From the NCBI RefSeq assembly GCF_050379415.1, contig NZ_JBNRLS010000001.1:434001-498000 (forward strand): a stretch of DNA of 64,000 bases, given 5' to 3'. A program made the translations under genes and the position numbers. Below, piece after piece: positions 41,124-50,704 of this stretch. Each line of letters starts with the position of its first letter. The first letter of the stretch is position 1. The notes under the pieces were generated by a model that saw only the letters and a list, made by a program, of their open reading frames with translations, made no database searches and was not told the DNA's origin. Origin of the DNA: Marinobacter sp050379415 (GTDB lineage: Bacteria > Pseudomonadota > Gammaproteobacteria > Pseudomonadales > Oleiphilaceae).

Positions 41124-41795
41124 GTGGAATTCCAGTTTCAGTTCGATTGGCAAGCAGCCATCGACTCTATTCCCTTTCTGCTCAAAGGGATCCCCTACAC
41201 CCTGTTGATCTCGTTTGGCGGCCTGCTTATCGGTTTCGTGCTGGGTATCATTTTCGGCCTGCTGAGCATCAACAAGAAGTGGTTCCTGCGCTGGCCGGCG
41301 ACCGCTTATATCGAGATTTTCCGCGGCACCCCCATCCTGGTGCAGGTGCTGTTCATCTTCTACGGCCTGCCCGACCTGATTGGCGGACCGATTGATCCGC
41401 TGACTGCCGGTATCGCGGCCATCGCCCTGAACTCCGGCGCCTACATCTCGGAAGTGGTTCGTGGCGGCGTACAGTCCATCGCCAAGGGCCAGACCGAAGC
41501 CGGCCTTTCCCTGGGTCTGTCCCGTACCCAGACCTTCTGGTCCATCATCTGGCCCCAGGCCTTCCGTCGCATGATTCCACCCCTGGGCAATCAGGCAATC
41601 GTCAGTATCAAGGACACCTCCCTGTTCTCCGTTATCGGTGTCGGTGAGCTGGTCCGTCAGGGTCAGATCTACATCGCCAACACCTTTACCGCGTTCGAGG
41701 TTTATTTCGTGGTGGCCATCCTTTACCTGGCGATCACTCTGTCCCTGTCATTGATCCTCCGCCTGGTAGAGCGGCGCGGACTGGCATCTGTCTGA
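41124..41795 (+). CDS. Polar amino-acid ABC transporter permease
   Basis: A 223-residue HisM/GlnP-type permease with about five transmembrane helices. It contains the EAA loop region (SLGLSRTQTFWSIIWPQAFR) and TAYIEIFRGTPILVQVLFIF. Translation appears to start with GTG at 41124 after GGAGAC. A single permease gene means it probably acts as a homodimer with the ATPase downstream. Confidence 0.91.
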   Translation: MEFQFQFDWQAAIDSIPFLLKGIPYTLLISFGGLLIGFVLGIIFGLLSINKKWFLRWPATAYIEIFRGTPILVQVLFIFYGLPDLIGGPIDPLTAGIAAIALNSGAYISEVVRGGVQSIAKGQTEAGLSLGLSRTQTFWSIIWPQAFRRMIPPLGNQAIVSIKDTSLFSVIGVGELVRQGQIYIANTFTAFEVYFVVAILYLAITLSLSLILRLVERRGLASV

Positions 41796-41808
41796 AGGAA
41801 AGGTACCC

Positions 41809-42555
41809 ATGACTCATATTGTTGAAATGAAGGGCATGAACAAGTACTTCGGCAAGCTTCATGTCCTCAAGAATATCGACCTGACGGTCGAGCAGGGTGA
41901 AGTGGTGGTGATCATCGGCGCCAGTGGCTCCGGTAAATCCACCCTGATCCGCTGCGTGAACGGCCTGGAAGAATTCGAATCCGGCAAGCTGGTGGTGGAC
42001 GGCCAGGCCCTCGCCCCCAAAGGCGGCAACCAGAAAGCCCTGGCCGAGATCCGCAAGGAAGTGGGCATGGTGTTCCAGCAGTTCAACCTGTTCCCACACC
42101 TGACGGTGAAGAAGAACGTCATGCTGGCGCCCATGAAGGTGAAGAACGCCTCACAGGTGGTGGCCAACGGCACCGCCGAGCGGCTGCTGAACCGTGTCGG
42201 TATCGGCGACCAGGCCGACAAGTACCCGAGCCACCTCTCCGGTGGTCAGCAGCAGCGGGTGGCCATCGCCCGCGCCCTGGCCATGGAACCGCGCCTGATG
42301 CTGTTCGATGAGCCAACCTCGGCACTGGACCCGGAGATGATCGGCGAAGTGCTGGACGTCATGCGCGAACTGGCCAAGGAAGGGATGACCATGATGGTCG
42401 TGACCCACGAAATGGGCTTCGCCCGTGAAGTGGCCGACCGGGTTATCTACATCCATGAAGGCCAGATCGTGGAACAGGGCAAGCCGGACGATGTGTTCGA
42501 CAACCCGCAGAATGAACGTACCCAGGCGTTCCTTTCACGGGTTCTCGCCCACTAA
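41809..42555 (+). CDS. Polar amino-acid ABC transporter ATPase
   Basis: A 248-residue ATP-binding subunit of GlnQ type. The Walker A is IIGASGSGKSTLIRCVNG, the Q-loop VGMVFQQFNLFPH, the ABC signature HLSGGQQQRVAIARALAM and the Walker B LMLFDEPTSALDPE. It has the standard length and lies 13 bases after the permease, with a strong terminator following. Confidence 0.95.
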   Translation: MTHIVEMKGMNKYFGKLHVLKNIDLTVEQGEVVVIIGASGSGKSTLIRCVNGLEEFESGKLVVDGQALAPKGGNQKALAEIRKEVGMVFQQFNLFPHLTVKKNVMLAPMKVKNASQVVANGTAERLLNRVGIGDQADKYPSHLSGGQQQRVAIARALAMEPRLMLFDEPTSALDPEMIGEVLDVMRELAKEGMTMMVVTHEMGFAREVADRVIYIHEGQIVEQGKPDDVFDNPQNERTQAFLSRVLAH

Positions 42556-42566
42556 CCGGCCCCTCC

Positions 42567-42591
42567 AAAAGCCCCCGCTCCGGGGGCTTTT
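42567..42591 (+). terminator. Intrinsic terminator of the ABC importer
   Basis: AAAAGCCCCCG and CGGGGGCTTTT (42567-42591) form an 11-bp perfect stem with a CTC loop, ending in a T-run on either strand. It separates the importer from the convergent DUF2505 gene. Confidence 0.92.
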
Positions 42592-42607
42592 CCGTTTCAG
42601 AGGCCCA

Positions 42608-43096
42608 CTACAACAACTGGCGGGTCGCCTGATACTCACTCTCGATTTTGGCGTGGCAATCGTCCGCCAGGAATTTCGCCACCTTCTTCCCCAGAAGTGG
42701 CACATCGCAACGAACAGTCAACAGTACGTGGTTGGTGCATTGTTCATCGGAGCCCTGCAGACGCATCATGCCCTTGATTTTCGCCGGCACATTCTCGATG
42801 TGGACCCGGAACTCGCAATGCCATTCCTGATCACTCTTGCGAAACCAATGCTCTTCCTGGCGAACGCGATTCCATTCCCGATGGAAGCTGGCCAGAATTC
42901 CGGGCACCTCAAGTGAGGTTGTCACTTCCCGCTCAATGACCAGTTTGGCCGATACATCATCCTTGACCAACTCGGGCACACATACGTTGCGGGAACCGAG
43001 CCGGGCATTTTTCTCCAGGATATGGTCCTTGTGGAAGAAGGTGCCCAGCACCTGCTCCAGACTTGCTTCGTAGGGGTGTTCCAGTTCAATTTGCAT
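42608..43096 (-). CDS. DUF2505 domain protein
   Basis: A 162-residue soluble protein of the DUF2505 family (START-like fold), opening MQIELEHPYEASLEQVLGTF and ending HAKIESEYQATRQLL. Family members resemble polyketide cyclase/SRPBCC lipid- or ligand-binding proteins. GGAG lies upstream of the ATG at 43096, deciding against a longer frame. Function unknown. Confidence 0.8.
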   Translation of the reverse strand: MQIELEHPYEASLEQVLGTFFHKDHILEKNARLGSRNVCVPELVKDDVSAKLVIEREVTTSLEVPGILASFHREWNRVRQEEHWFRKSDQEWHCEFRVHIENVPAKIKGMMRLQGSDEQCTNHVLLTVRCDVPLLGKKVAKFLADDCHAKIESEYQATRQLL

Positions 43097-43193
43097 GGGT
43101 GGTCTCCGTATCGTGTCCAGCAAATTCTGCGGACAAAGACCACCACCGGCATTGGCCGGTTGGTCAGCCAATCGGGGCGCGCTAGCCAGACTC

Positions 43194-43229
43194 CGCTGTT
43201 AACTGTAATATCCGCACAGGTTAACAGCG
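43194..43229. promoter_or_regulatory. BirA-like operator upstream of bioA
   Basis: Perfect 10-bp arms CGCTGTTAAC (43194-43203) and GTTAACAGCG (43220-43229) are separated by 16 bases. The inner part CTGTTAACT-N14-GGTTAACAG resembles the BirA operator TTGTAAACC-N14/16-GGTTTACAA. A TAATAT (43206-43211) suitable as a -10 lies within the spacer, so binding would block the promoter. It is 38 bases ahead of bioA. Confidence 0.65.
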
Positions 43230-43266
43230 CCTATTCAAAACCAGACAACGTGACCGGAGACTCACC

Positions 43267-44616
43267 ATGCGCAACGCCGATCTCGTCGCCCGCGATCTCA
43301 AATCCGTGTGGCACCCCTGCACACAAATGAAAGATCACGAATCCCTGCCCCTGATACCCGTAAAACGGGGTGAAGGTGTCTGGCTGGAAGACTTCGAGGG
43401 CAACCGCTATATCGATGCGGTCAGCTCCTGGTGGGTCAACCTGTTCGGTCACGCCAACCCCCGCATCAACGCCGCCATCCAGGAACAGATTGGCAAGCTC
43501 GAGCACGTTATCCTGGCCGGCTTCAGCCACGAACCGGTGGTCAACCTCTCGGAGCGCCTGATCGAGGTCACCCCCGAAGGCCTGAACAAGTGCTTCTATG
43601 CAGACAACGGCTCATCGGCCATCGAGGCGGCCCTGAAGATGAGCTACCACTACTGGAAAAACCACGGAAAGCCGGGCAAGAAGAACTTCGTCAACCTCAG
43701 CAACAGCTACCACGGGGAAACCCTCGGCGCCCTGGCCCTCGGCGACGTCGCCCTCTACAAGGACACCTACCAGCCGCTGCTGATGGAAGTGCTCACAGCC
43801 CCCTCCCCGGATGCCTTCAACAAAGAGGCCGGCGAGACCGACGAGGAATACGCCCTGCGCCAGTTCGAAGCCATGGAAAAACTCCTAGCAGAGAAACACG
43901 AGGAAATCTGCGCGGTGGTGGTGGAACCCCTGATCCAGTGTGCCGGCGGCATGCGCATGCACCACCCGGTTTACCACACCAAACTGCGTGAGGCCTGTGA
44001 CCGATACAATGTGCACCTGATTGCCGACGAAATTGCCGTTGGCTTCGGCCGCACAGGCACCCTGTTTGCCTGCGAACAATCCGGCATCACCCCGGATTTC
44101 ATGTGCCTCTCCAAAGGCCTGACCGCCGGCTACCTGCCCCTGTCCGTGGTACTGACCACCGATGACGTCTACAACGCCTTCTACGACGACTACGAAACGC
44201 TTCGGGCGTTCCTCCACAGCCACAGCTACACCGGCAACCCCATTGGCTGCGCGGTGGCCCTGGCCACCCTCGACATTTTCCGGGACGACAATGTCATCGA
44301 AAACAACCGCCACCTGTCCCGCTGCATGGGCGAAGCCGTTGCCCACCTGGCAGACCATCCAAACGTTGGCGACATCCGCCAGCACGGCATGACCCTGGCT
44401 GTGGAAATGGTGAAAGACAAGGCCAGCAAGACCCCGTTCCCCTGGCAGGAACGCCGGGGCATCCGCGTCTACCAACACGCCCTGACCCGGCAGTCACTGC
44501 TACGCCCCCTGGGTAACGTGGTATATTTCATGCCGCCTTACGTGATCACCGAGGAGCAGATCCGCCACCTCGCCCAGGTCGCGACCGAAGGCATCGAAAT
44601 CGCCGTAAAGGACTGA
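43267..44616 (+). CDS. bioA: Adenosylmethionine-8-amino-7-oxononanoate aminotransferase
   Basis: A 449-residue PLP-dependent class III aminotransferase of biotin synthesis, using SAM as amino donor to make DAPA. Recognisable are VWHPCTQMKDHESLPL, the BioA-type YIDAVSSWWVNLFGHANP, GFGRTGTLFACEQSGI and the PLP lysine in CLSKGLTAGYLPLSVVLTT. It begins a two-gene unit with rsmE (5-base gap). The other bio genes are not in the window. Confidence 0.95.
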   Translation: MRNADLVARDLKSVWHPCTQMKDHESLPLIPVKRGEGVWLEDFEGNRYIDAVSSWWVNLFGHANPRINAAIQEQIGKLEHVILAGFSHEPVVNLSERLIEVTPEGLNKCFYADNGSSAIEAALKMSYHYWKNHGKPGKKNFVNLSNSYHGETLGALALGDVALYKDTYQPLLMEVLTAPSPDAFNKEAGETDEEYALRQFEAMEKLLAEKHEEICAVVVEPLIQCAGGMRMHHPVYHTKLREACDRYNVHLIADEIAVGFGRTGTLFACEQSGITPDFMCLSKGLTAGYLPLSVVLTTDDVYNAFYDDYETLRAFLHSHSYTGNPIGCAVALATLDIFRDDNVIENNRHLSRCMGEAVAHLADHPNVGDIRQHGMTLAVEMVKDKASKTPFPWQERRGIRVYQHALTRQSLLRPLGNVVYFMPPYVITEEQIRHLAQVATEGIEIAVKD

Positions 44617-44621
44617 CCCGA

Positions 44622-45356
44622 ATGCGCGTCCCCAGAATCTACACAGACTCGGAACTGACCGTTGGCAGCACCTGCGAACTGGACGACAACGCCGCCCAGC
44701 ACGTAGGCCGGGTTCTGAGGATGCAGCCCGGACAGCAACTGACCCTGTTCAACGGCGATGGCCAGGACTACGACGCCACGATCCTGGATGCGAGCAAGAA
44801 GCACGTGCACGTGGAGATCTTCGGAGCGACAGCCACCACCACCGAGTCTCCACTGGAAATCGTGCTTGGCCAGACCCTGTCCAAGGGCGATCGTATGGAC
44901 TACGCCGTCCAGAAAGCCGTGGAAATGGGCGTCAGCCAGATCGTGCCGTTGACCACCGAACGCTGCGACGTCAAACTCAAAGGCGACCGGGAAGACAAAC
45001 GCCTGCGCCACTGGCAACAGGTCGCCATCAGCGCCGCCGAACAATGTGGCCGCGCCCGCGTCCCGGAAATCCTTCCGGTTATGGACCTGAACCAGTGGTT
45101 CGAACACAGCCAGACCTGCGACCTGCGCCTGGCTCTGCACCACCGCACTGAACAAAGCCTGAAATCCCTGGCCACACCCGGCTCGGTCGCCCTCATGATC
45201 GGCCCGGAAGGTGGCCTGAGCCCCGAAGAAATCGCAGCGGCCGAACAATCCGGATTCCTCCCCGTAGCACTCGGCCCCCGCGTCCTCCGCACCGAAACCG
45301 CACCGGTGGCGGCGATGGCCCTGTGCCAATGGCTCTGGGGCGACATCGGCACATAA
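44622..45356 (+). CDS. rsmE: 16S rRNA m3U1498 methyltransferase
   Basis: A 244-residue SPOUT-family enzyme that methylates U1498 of 16S rRNA. It has an N-terminal PUA-like domain (about 1-75; AQHVGRVLRMQPGQQLTLFN) and a C-terminal trefoil-knot domain with MIGPEGGLSPEEIAAAEQSG and LGPRVLRTETAPVAAMALCQ. Full length. Followed by hairpin H7. Confidence 0.95.
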   Translation: MRVPRIYTDSELTVGSTCELDDNAAQHVGRVLRMQPGQQLTLFNGDGQDYDATILDASKKHVHVEIFGATATTTESPLEIVLGQTLSKGDRMDYAVQKAVEMGVSQIVPLTTERCDVKLKGDREDKRLRHWQQVAISAAEQCGRARVPEILPVMDLNQWFEHSQTCDLRLALHHRTEQSLKSLATPGSVALMIGPEGGLSPEEIAAAEQSGFLPVALGPRVLRTETAPVAAMALCQWLWGDIGT

Positions 45357-45472
45357 TCCCTACGACCGTGCCGCCGTCCCGTTTCGGCTTTGTAGTCATT
45401 GACAGCAACCGGACCGGCCAACATTATCGCTGTCTGACAATTTGGCCCAAGCGAGCACCACCATATGTTCGG

Positions 45473-45588
45473 GTGGTTGGTCGGGCAGGGGGCTCTGAAA
45501 CTGTGCGGAGCCATGGATGGCGGAGCCCAAGCGTCACAGGGACGTGCCGCAAGGAGCGTGTTTCAGAGCCCCCTGCCCGACCGACCAC
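45473..45588 (+). repeat. Long hairpin H7 (A-type, NGGA double loop)
   Basis: A 29-bp stem is formed by 45473-45501 and 45560-45588. The plus-strand head has GCCA-TGGA-TGGC and CAC-AGGGAC-GTG. It is a single copy in the rsmE-DUF445 gap (45357-45630) and its GGA strand is the coding strand. No gene was recognised in the gap. Confidence 0.85.
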
Positions 45589-45630
45589 ATGCTCCCAAGC
45601 CGCAAAACAAATAAAGAGTGCGAGTACCGG

Positions 45631-46863
45631 ATGACAAGCCTGCTGACGACCCAAGAATTCTGGCAATACCTGAGCATCCCAGTGATCGCAGCCCTGATCG
45701 GCTGGACCACCAACTGGCTTGCCATCAAGATGACCTTCTACCCCCTGGAATTTATCGGCAAACCACCCCTGCTCGGCTGGCAGGGCATTATCCCCTCCAA
45801 GGCCCGAAAAATGGCCGCCATCAGCGTCGACGCCACAATCTCCAAAATTGGCACCGTCCAGGAAATCTTCCACCAGATCGACCCCAAGGTACTCGCCGCG
45901 CACATTGTCCATTCCGTCGACCCCAGAATCGAAGAATACGTCGACGAAATGATGCTCCGGGAATATCCCACCTTCTGGGAAAACCTGCCCACCTCGGCCC
46001 GCAAGATGGTCTACGACCGGGTCCGGAAATCCACCCCGCAACTGGTGGACAACCTGGTCGAGGACATCTCCGACAACATCGAAGACCTGCTGGACATCAA
46101 AGGCATGGTTATCGAGCGGCTGGCCAAAGACAAACAACTGCTGAACCGCATCTTCCTCGAGTGCGGCGAAGTGGAATTCCGCTTCATCATCAACTCGGGC
46201 CTGTACTTCGGCTTCCTGTTCGGTTTGATCCAGATGGCCGTCTGGTATGTTTACCCTGCCTGGTGGGTACTGCCCTTCTTCGGCCTCCTGGTCGGCTGGG
46301 CCACCAACTGGATCGCCCTGAATGTCATCTTCCGGCCGTTGCGTGAGAAAAAGGTGGGACCGCTCCGGATCCAGGGCCTGTTTCTCAAACGCCAGCCTGA
46401 AGTGGCGGAATCCTTCTGCCACATTGTCACCCACGAAATTCTCACCGTAGGCAACATCATCGGCGCGATCCTGGAAGGCCCGAAGGGAGACCGCGCCCGC
46501 AATATGGTTAAAAAGCATATCAAGCCGCTGGTGGACGAAACCGCAGGCATGGGCAAAGCGCTCACCCAGATGGCTTTCGGCCCCACCGGCTTTGCCACTC
46601 TTAAGACGCAAGTGGGCGAAAAAGCCATAGAGATCTCCCAGACCTCCTTCAATAATCCGGTGTTCGAGAAGGACCGGGCCCAGGCCGTGGAATCCATCAT
46701 GGTGGAGCGGATGATTGCCCTGTCATCGGAAGAGTTCCAGGACCTGCTGCGGCCCTGTTTCCAGGAGGACGAGATCAAATTGATCCTGGTGGGCGCCTTC
46801 CTGGGTTTTGCCGCCGGTGTCTGCCAGCTGGTCTTCGTGTTCGGGGAAACCCTGCTTGTTTAA
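45631..46863 (+). CDS. DUF445 family membrane protein
   Basis: A 410-residue protein with a transmembrane helix near each end (AALIGWTTNWLAIKMTFYPL at about 22-41 and the C-terminal LVGAFLGFAAGVCQLVFVFG), plus one or two in the middle (about 190-235). The first segment recurs midway (LVGWATNWIALNVIFRPL), so the protein is a tandem repeat as in YheB/DUF445 proteins. The function is unknown. The ATG at 45631 follows the hairpin; a longer frame from 45517 would start inside it. Confidence 0.83.
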   Translation: MTSLLTTQEFWQYLSIPVIAALIGWTTNWLAIKMTFYPLEFIGKPPLLGWQGIIPSKARKMAAISVDATISKIGTVQEIFHQIDPKVLAAHIVHSVDPRIEEYVDEMMLREYPTFWENLPTSARKMVYDRVRKSTPQLVDNLVEDISDNIEDLLDIKGMVIERLAKDKQLLNRIFLECGEVEFRFIINSGLYFGFLFGLIQMAVWYVYPAWWVLPFFGLLVGWATNWIALNVIFRPLREKKVGPLRIQGLFLKRQPEVAESFCHIVTHEILTVGNIIGAILEGPKGDRARNMVKKHIKPLVDETAGMGKALTQMAFGPTGFATLKTQVGEKAIEISQTSFNNPVFEKDRAQAVESIMVERMIALSSEEFQDLLRPCFQEDEIKLILVGAFLGFAAGVCQLVFVFGETLLV

Positions 46864-46897
46864 AAGGATCCACCGATGGTCAGGCCTGAGCGATTTC

Positions 46898-48205
46898 TCA
46901 GGCCTTCGATTGCCGTAGCAGCGAAGCCAGGGTTTCAGACTCCTGATCCCTCGCGCCATCCATGAGGGCCGGCGGCAGAACCGACGGCATCCGGTCCACA
47001 ACCCGGTCCTCATCCTTGCGAACGACATCCAGAATATGACGGACAGTGATCAGGTCGAGTGCCCGCCCGGGCACCAGCTGATCACCCTGCCGGCCTGCCA
47101 GGGACAGCAATCCCGCGCGGATCAGTTTGTCACTGATTGTGCGCGTCACCTCCCCCGGCACCCGGAGCCTTTGCTCCAACGCCTCCTGCTGGGGTGCAGT
47201 TTCGCCTTCACTGAACGGCCTGGCTACCATCCACATGACCGCCAGCCCCACCCTTTCCTGGAGTTCCGGCGCGAGCTGGACCTGCCTGCGCTTGGCCACG
47301 GACCCCGGATACTGCAGATAGAACGCCAGGCTCGCGCCGAGCAACAGGATCATCCAGTTCAGATAGATCCAGATCAGCAGGATGATGCCGATTGCGAAAC
47401 TGGAATAGATGGCCGCGTACTTGGCTGAGCCGGCCACAAAAGAGGCAAACAGCATACCGGCAGCCTGCCAGGAAACCCCCGCAACCAAACCTGCAGTAAA
47501 GGCATAACGAAGCTTGACCCGGGTGTTGGGGATGAAGATGTAGACAAAGGTAAACGCTGCAACCACGAGGAAAAACGGGGTAAACCGGCTAATGGCCAGA
47601 ATCAGGGACCCAAAAGGCTCGATCTCCACCAGGGTCTGGACGATATCCGACGAGAAGATGGTGGCGGTCACCCCGATTGCGGATACCATCAGCAACGGTC
47701 CCACCATGATCACACTCAGGTAATTGCTGAATCGCTGGGCCAGGGAACGCATATCCGGGACCCGCCAGATCATGTTGAAGGAGCGCTCGATCTTCTGGAT
47801 CAGTGAAATCACCGTGTAGACGAGCAGGGCGAGACCGACCGACCCGAGCACCCCCACTTTCATGTTGTCCACAAACCCGAGGATCCTGTTCGCCACTTCG
47901 ATACCCTGAGGCCCCATCGGCTCGAAGAACTGGAACAGGAAAGGCTCCATCCGCTCGTGCACGCCCATGGCCTTGAGCACGGAGAAGCTGAGGGCAAGCA
48001 ACGGCACAATACTGAGCAGCGTGGTATAAACCAGGCTCATGGCGTGCAGGGTGAGTTGCCCGCTGAGTACGTCCCGCACCAGGGCATAGACGGAACGCCC
48101 GACCTTATAGAGCCAGGTCCACGGCCACTTCTGGGGCGGATCGGGGTTCGCAAGAATCCAGTCTTCTGCTGCCTGCAGCCGTTCTTTGAGTTGAAATGAA
48201 GCCAC
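46898..48205 (-). CDS. YihY/BrkB (UPF0761) family inner-membrane protein
   Basis: A 435-residue protein with about six transmembrane helices (about 35-285) and a C-terminal cytosolic winged-helix-like domain (about 310-410), as in longer UPF0761 members. Typical segments are MSLVYTTLLSIVPLLALSFS and AGVSWQAAGMLFASFVAGSA. GTG at 48205 behind AGGACG is preferred; an upstream TTG at 48265 would add 20 residues. The family was once called RNase BN by mistake; its true function is not known. Confidence 0.85.
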   Translation of the reverse strand: MASFQLKERLQAAEDWILANPDPPQKWPWTWLYKVGRSVYALVRDVLSGQLTLHAMSLVYTTLLSIVPLLALSFSVLKAMGVHERMEPFLFQFFEPMGPQGIEVANRILGFVDNMKVGVLGSVGLALLVYTVISLIQKIERSFNMIWRVPDMRSLAQRFSNYLSVIMVGPLLMVSAIGVTATIFSSDIVQTLVEIEPFGSLILAISRFTPFFLVVAAFTFVYIFIPNTRVKLRYAFTAGLVAGVSWQAAGMLFASFVAGSAKYAAIYSSFAIGIILLIWIYLNWMILLLGASLAFYLQYPGSVAKRRQVQLAPELQERVGLAVMWMVARPFSEGETAPQQEALEQRLRVPGEVTRTISDKLIRAGLLSLAGRQGDQLVPGRALDLITVRHILDVVRKDEDRVVDRMPSVLPPALMDGARDQESETLASLLRQSKA

Positions 48206-48403
48206 GTGACGTCCTGTTACACGAAATTTTAGCCAGTTTATCAGGGATATAAGCCAACGCCCCAAAGTATGGCCGATAACCGGCGGTTTGCGAGGCCTAA
48301 CCGGACAATATAACCATATTAGCTTTTAATTCTTCATCTTATAACCAATTTTCTGTATAAACGGGCGCCATAATCGATATTTGTCAATGAACGGGTTTTC
48401 ATT

Positions 48404-49657
48404 ATGCGCCTCAAGACTGCTCTGGGCATTGCAGCCGCCTCCGCATTCCTGCCGTCGGTTGCATCTGCCACCAATGGTTACTTCAGCCACGGTTATGGCA
48501 CCATCAGTTCCGGCATGGCCGGCGCCGGTGCGGCACTGGCGCAGGACAGCATCGCTGCTGCCACCAACCCGGCCGGCCTGGCTTTTGTCGGTGATCGCGT
48601 GGATGGTGGGCTGGAGCTGTTCTCGCCCCGGCGCAAGTACGAAGTTGAAGGTCCGATGGCCCCGCCACCTGCGTTTTCGCTGCAGCCGGGCAGCTACCAG
48701 AGCAGCCGGGATGCGTTCCTGATCCCCCACTTCGGTGTCAATCACCGCCTCAATGACCGTCACGCCCTGGGTGTGTCAGTGTTTGCCAACGGCGGAATGA
48801 ACACCAGCTATCCCGGCGATAACGGAGGCCCCTTCTATGGTGGCCGGACCGGCGTCAATCTGGAGCAGCTGTACATCGCACCTACCTGGTCCTGGAAATT
48901 CGCCGACAACCAGGCCATCGGTATTTCTCCGATGATTGCCTACCAGCGTTTCGAAGCGAAAGGTCTGGGCGCTTTTGCCGGCTATTCCTCCGATCCTTCG
49001 GCTCTAACCAACAACGGCACCGATGATGCCTGGGGCTATGGTATCCAGATTGGCTGGCAGGGTGAGATCACCGACACCCTGCGCGGCGGCCTGAACTTCC
49101 GCACCATTCTGGAAATGGAAGAATTCGACGAGTACCAGGGCCTGTTCGCCGAACAGGGTGACTTCGATATTCCCCAGATGTTCAATGCCGGTATCGCCTG
49201 GTCCGGCATCGACCGGCACTGGATCCTGCTCGACGTTCAGCACATCCGCTACAGCGACATCAACAGCGTGGGAAACCCCATGCTGCCAAACCTGATGACC
49301 GCCCAACTCGGTGATGACGATGGTGCCGGCTTTGGCTGGGACGACATGACCATCGTCAAGCTGGGCTGGCAATGGCAGCAGACCGATCGGCAAACCTGGC
49401 GTGCCGGCATCAGCTACGGCGAGCAGCCGGTGCAGGAAGAGGAAGTGCTGTTCAACATTCTGGCTCCCGGCGTCCAGGAATGGCACTTCACTGGCGGCTT
49501 TACCCGACAGTTCGGTGATTCCCTGGAATTCTCGGGGTCGGTATTCTACTCACCGCGTAACAGCGTCAAGGGCGACAACCCGCTCAACCCGCAGCAGACC
49601 ATTGAGCTGAGCATGTACCAGGTGGGCGTATCCGCCAGCATCGGCTGGCGGTACTGA
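48404..49657 (+). CDS. FadL/OmpP1/TodX-family outer-membrane transport protein
   Basis: A 417-residue outer-membrane barrel with signal peptide (MRLKTALGIAAASAFLPSVA, then SATNGYFSHGYGTISSGMAG). The N-terminal ATNGYF and GAALAQDSIAAATNPAGLAF segments are typical of the FadL plug, and the protein ends in an aromatic-rich strand (ASIGWRY) as needed for assembly. It probably imports long-chain hydrophobic compounds such as fatty acids, which fits a wax-ester-forming, hydrocarbon-associated bacterium. Confidence 0.88.
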   Translation: MRLKTALGIAAASAFLPSVASATNGYFSHGYGTISSGMAGAGAALAQDSIAAATNPAGLAFVGDRVDGGLELFSPRRKYEVEGPMAPPPAFSLQPGSYQSSRDAFLIPHFGVNHRLNDRHALGVSVFANGGMNTSYPGDNGGPFYGGRTGVNLEQLYIAPTWSWKFADNQAIGISPMIAYQRFEAKGLGAFAGYSSDPSALTNNGTDDAWGYGIQIGWQGEITDTLRGGLNFRTILEMEEFDEYQGLFAEQGDFDIPQMFNAGIAWSGIDRHWILLDVQHIRYSDINSVGNPMLPNLMTAQLGDDDGAGFGWDDMTIVKLGWQWQQTDRQTWRAGISYGEQPVQEEEVLFNILAPGVQEWHFTGGFTRQFGDSLEFSGSVFYSPRNSVKGDNPLNPQQTIELSMYQVGVSASIGWRY

Positions 49658-49662
49658 AACCA

Positions 49663-49683
49663 GACCGGGCGCCTGACCCGGTC
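49663..49683. terminator. Hairpin between convergent genes
   Basis: GACCGGG (49663-49669) and CCCGGTC (49677-49683) form a perfect 7-bp stem in the 33-base gap between the FadL-like gene and the convergent dehydrogenase gene. T-runs are absent on both sides. Confidence 0.5.
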
Positions 49684-49690
49684 ATCAGCC

Positions 49691-50626
49691 TCATTCAACG
49701 GAGGCGAGGTTATTCGCGGTAATATTCACAATCCGCTGCCTCGCTTCCCGGCTGGCCCAGGCCGAGTGCGGAGTGACAATCAGATTGGGAATGTCATCCG
49801 CCAGTAACGGGTTGCCATTGCGCGGCGGCTCTTCGGTCAGCACATCAAAGCCTGCGCCACCGATCACTCCGGCTCTCAGGGCGTCCGCCAGCGCCTGCTC
49901 GTCCACCAGGCCACCACGGCTGGTGTTGATCAGCAGCGCGTCGTTTTTCATCATTTCCAGCTCACGCTTGCCGATCAGGTTACGGGTATCGTCCGTCAAT
50001 AAGCAGTGCAGTGACAGGACATCCACCTGCGGCAGCAGCTCATCGAGCGGAACCCGCGGGAAGCCATCCACCTCGCCCGGTTCCTGGCCCGGGCGTGCGC
50101 CCAGCAGGATTTTCATCCCGAAGGCTTTGGCGCGTTCGACTACACCCTGGCCGAGGTCACCGTATCCGACCACCCCGAGAGTTCGGCCTTCCAGCTCCAG
50201 GATGGGGTAGTCCATCAAGCAGAACATATCACTCTGCCCCCAACGCCCGGCGCGTACATCCCGGTCATAGTCCAGCAGCCGGGTGGCCAGAGCCAGCATC
50301 AGGGCCAGTGTGTGCTGGGCGACGGTGGAGCGACCGTAGTTGGTCACATTCCTCACCTTGATGCCATGCTCCCGCGCGGCCTCCTGATCAATGTTGTTCA
50401 GGCCGGTGGCGACCACCGCAATCGTCTTCAGCTCCGGGCAGGCCTCGAAATGTTCCCGCCCGAGTACCACCTTGTTCACCAGCACGGTATCAAAGCCCCG
50501 AATCCGCTCCAGAACCTGCTCCGGCGTGGTACGGTCGTGCTTTGTCAAACCGCCGGTGACGTTCTCGATCGGTGACAGGTCGACATCATTTCCAAGGGTA
50601 TTGGCATCCAGGAATACGGCTTTCAT
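49691..50626 (-). CDS. D-2-hydroxyacid dehydrogenase
   Basis: A 311-residue NAD(P)-dependent enzyme with the 2-hydroxyacid dehydrogenase fold. The dinucleotide motif is LGVVGYGDLGQGVVERAKAF (about 146-165). The catalytic residues lie in NTSRGGLVDEQAL (Arg), AGFDVLTEEPP (Glu) and VTPHSAWASREARQR (His). It is hydroxypyruvate/glycerate reductase-like (HprA); the exact substrate is uncertain. GGGAG lies ahead of the ATG at 50626. Confidence 0.88.
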   Translation of the reverse strand: MKAVFLDANTLGNDVDLSPIENVTGGLTKHDRTTPEQVLERIRGFDTVLVNKVVLGREHFEACPELKTIAVVATGLNNIDQEAAREHGIKVRNVTNYGRSTVAQHTLALMLALATRLLDYDRDVRAGRWGQSDMFCLMDYPILELEGRTLGVVGYGDLGQGVVERAKAFGMKILLGARPGQEPGEVDGFPRVPLDELLPQVDVLSLHCLLTDDTRNLIGKRELEMMKNDALLINTSRGGLVDEQALADALRAGVIGGAGFDVLTEEPPRNGNPLLADDIPNLIVTPHSAWASREARQRIVNITANNLASVE

Positions 50627-50704
50627 GCTTTTCTCCCATCTCAAGATCGCCACAGATTAAGGTAGACTGAGGGAAACGTCCAAATACAGGGGAAGGGAGA
50701 GACC

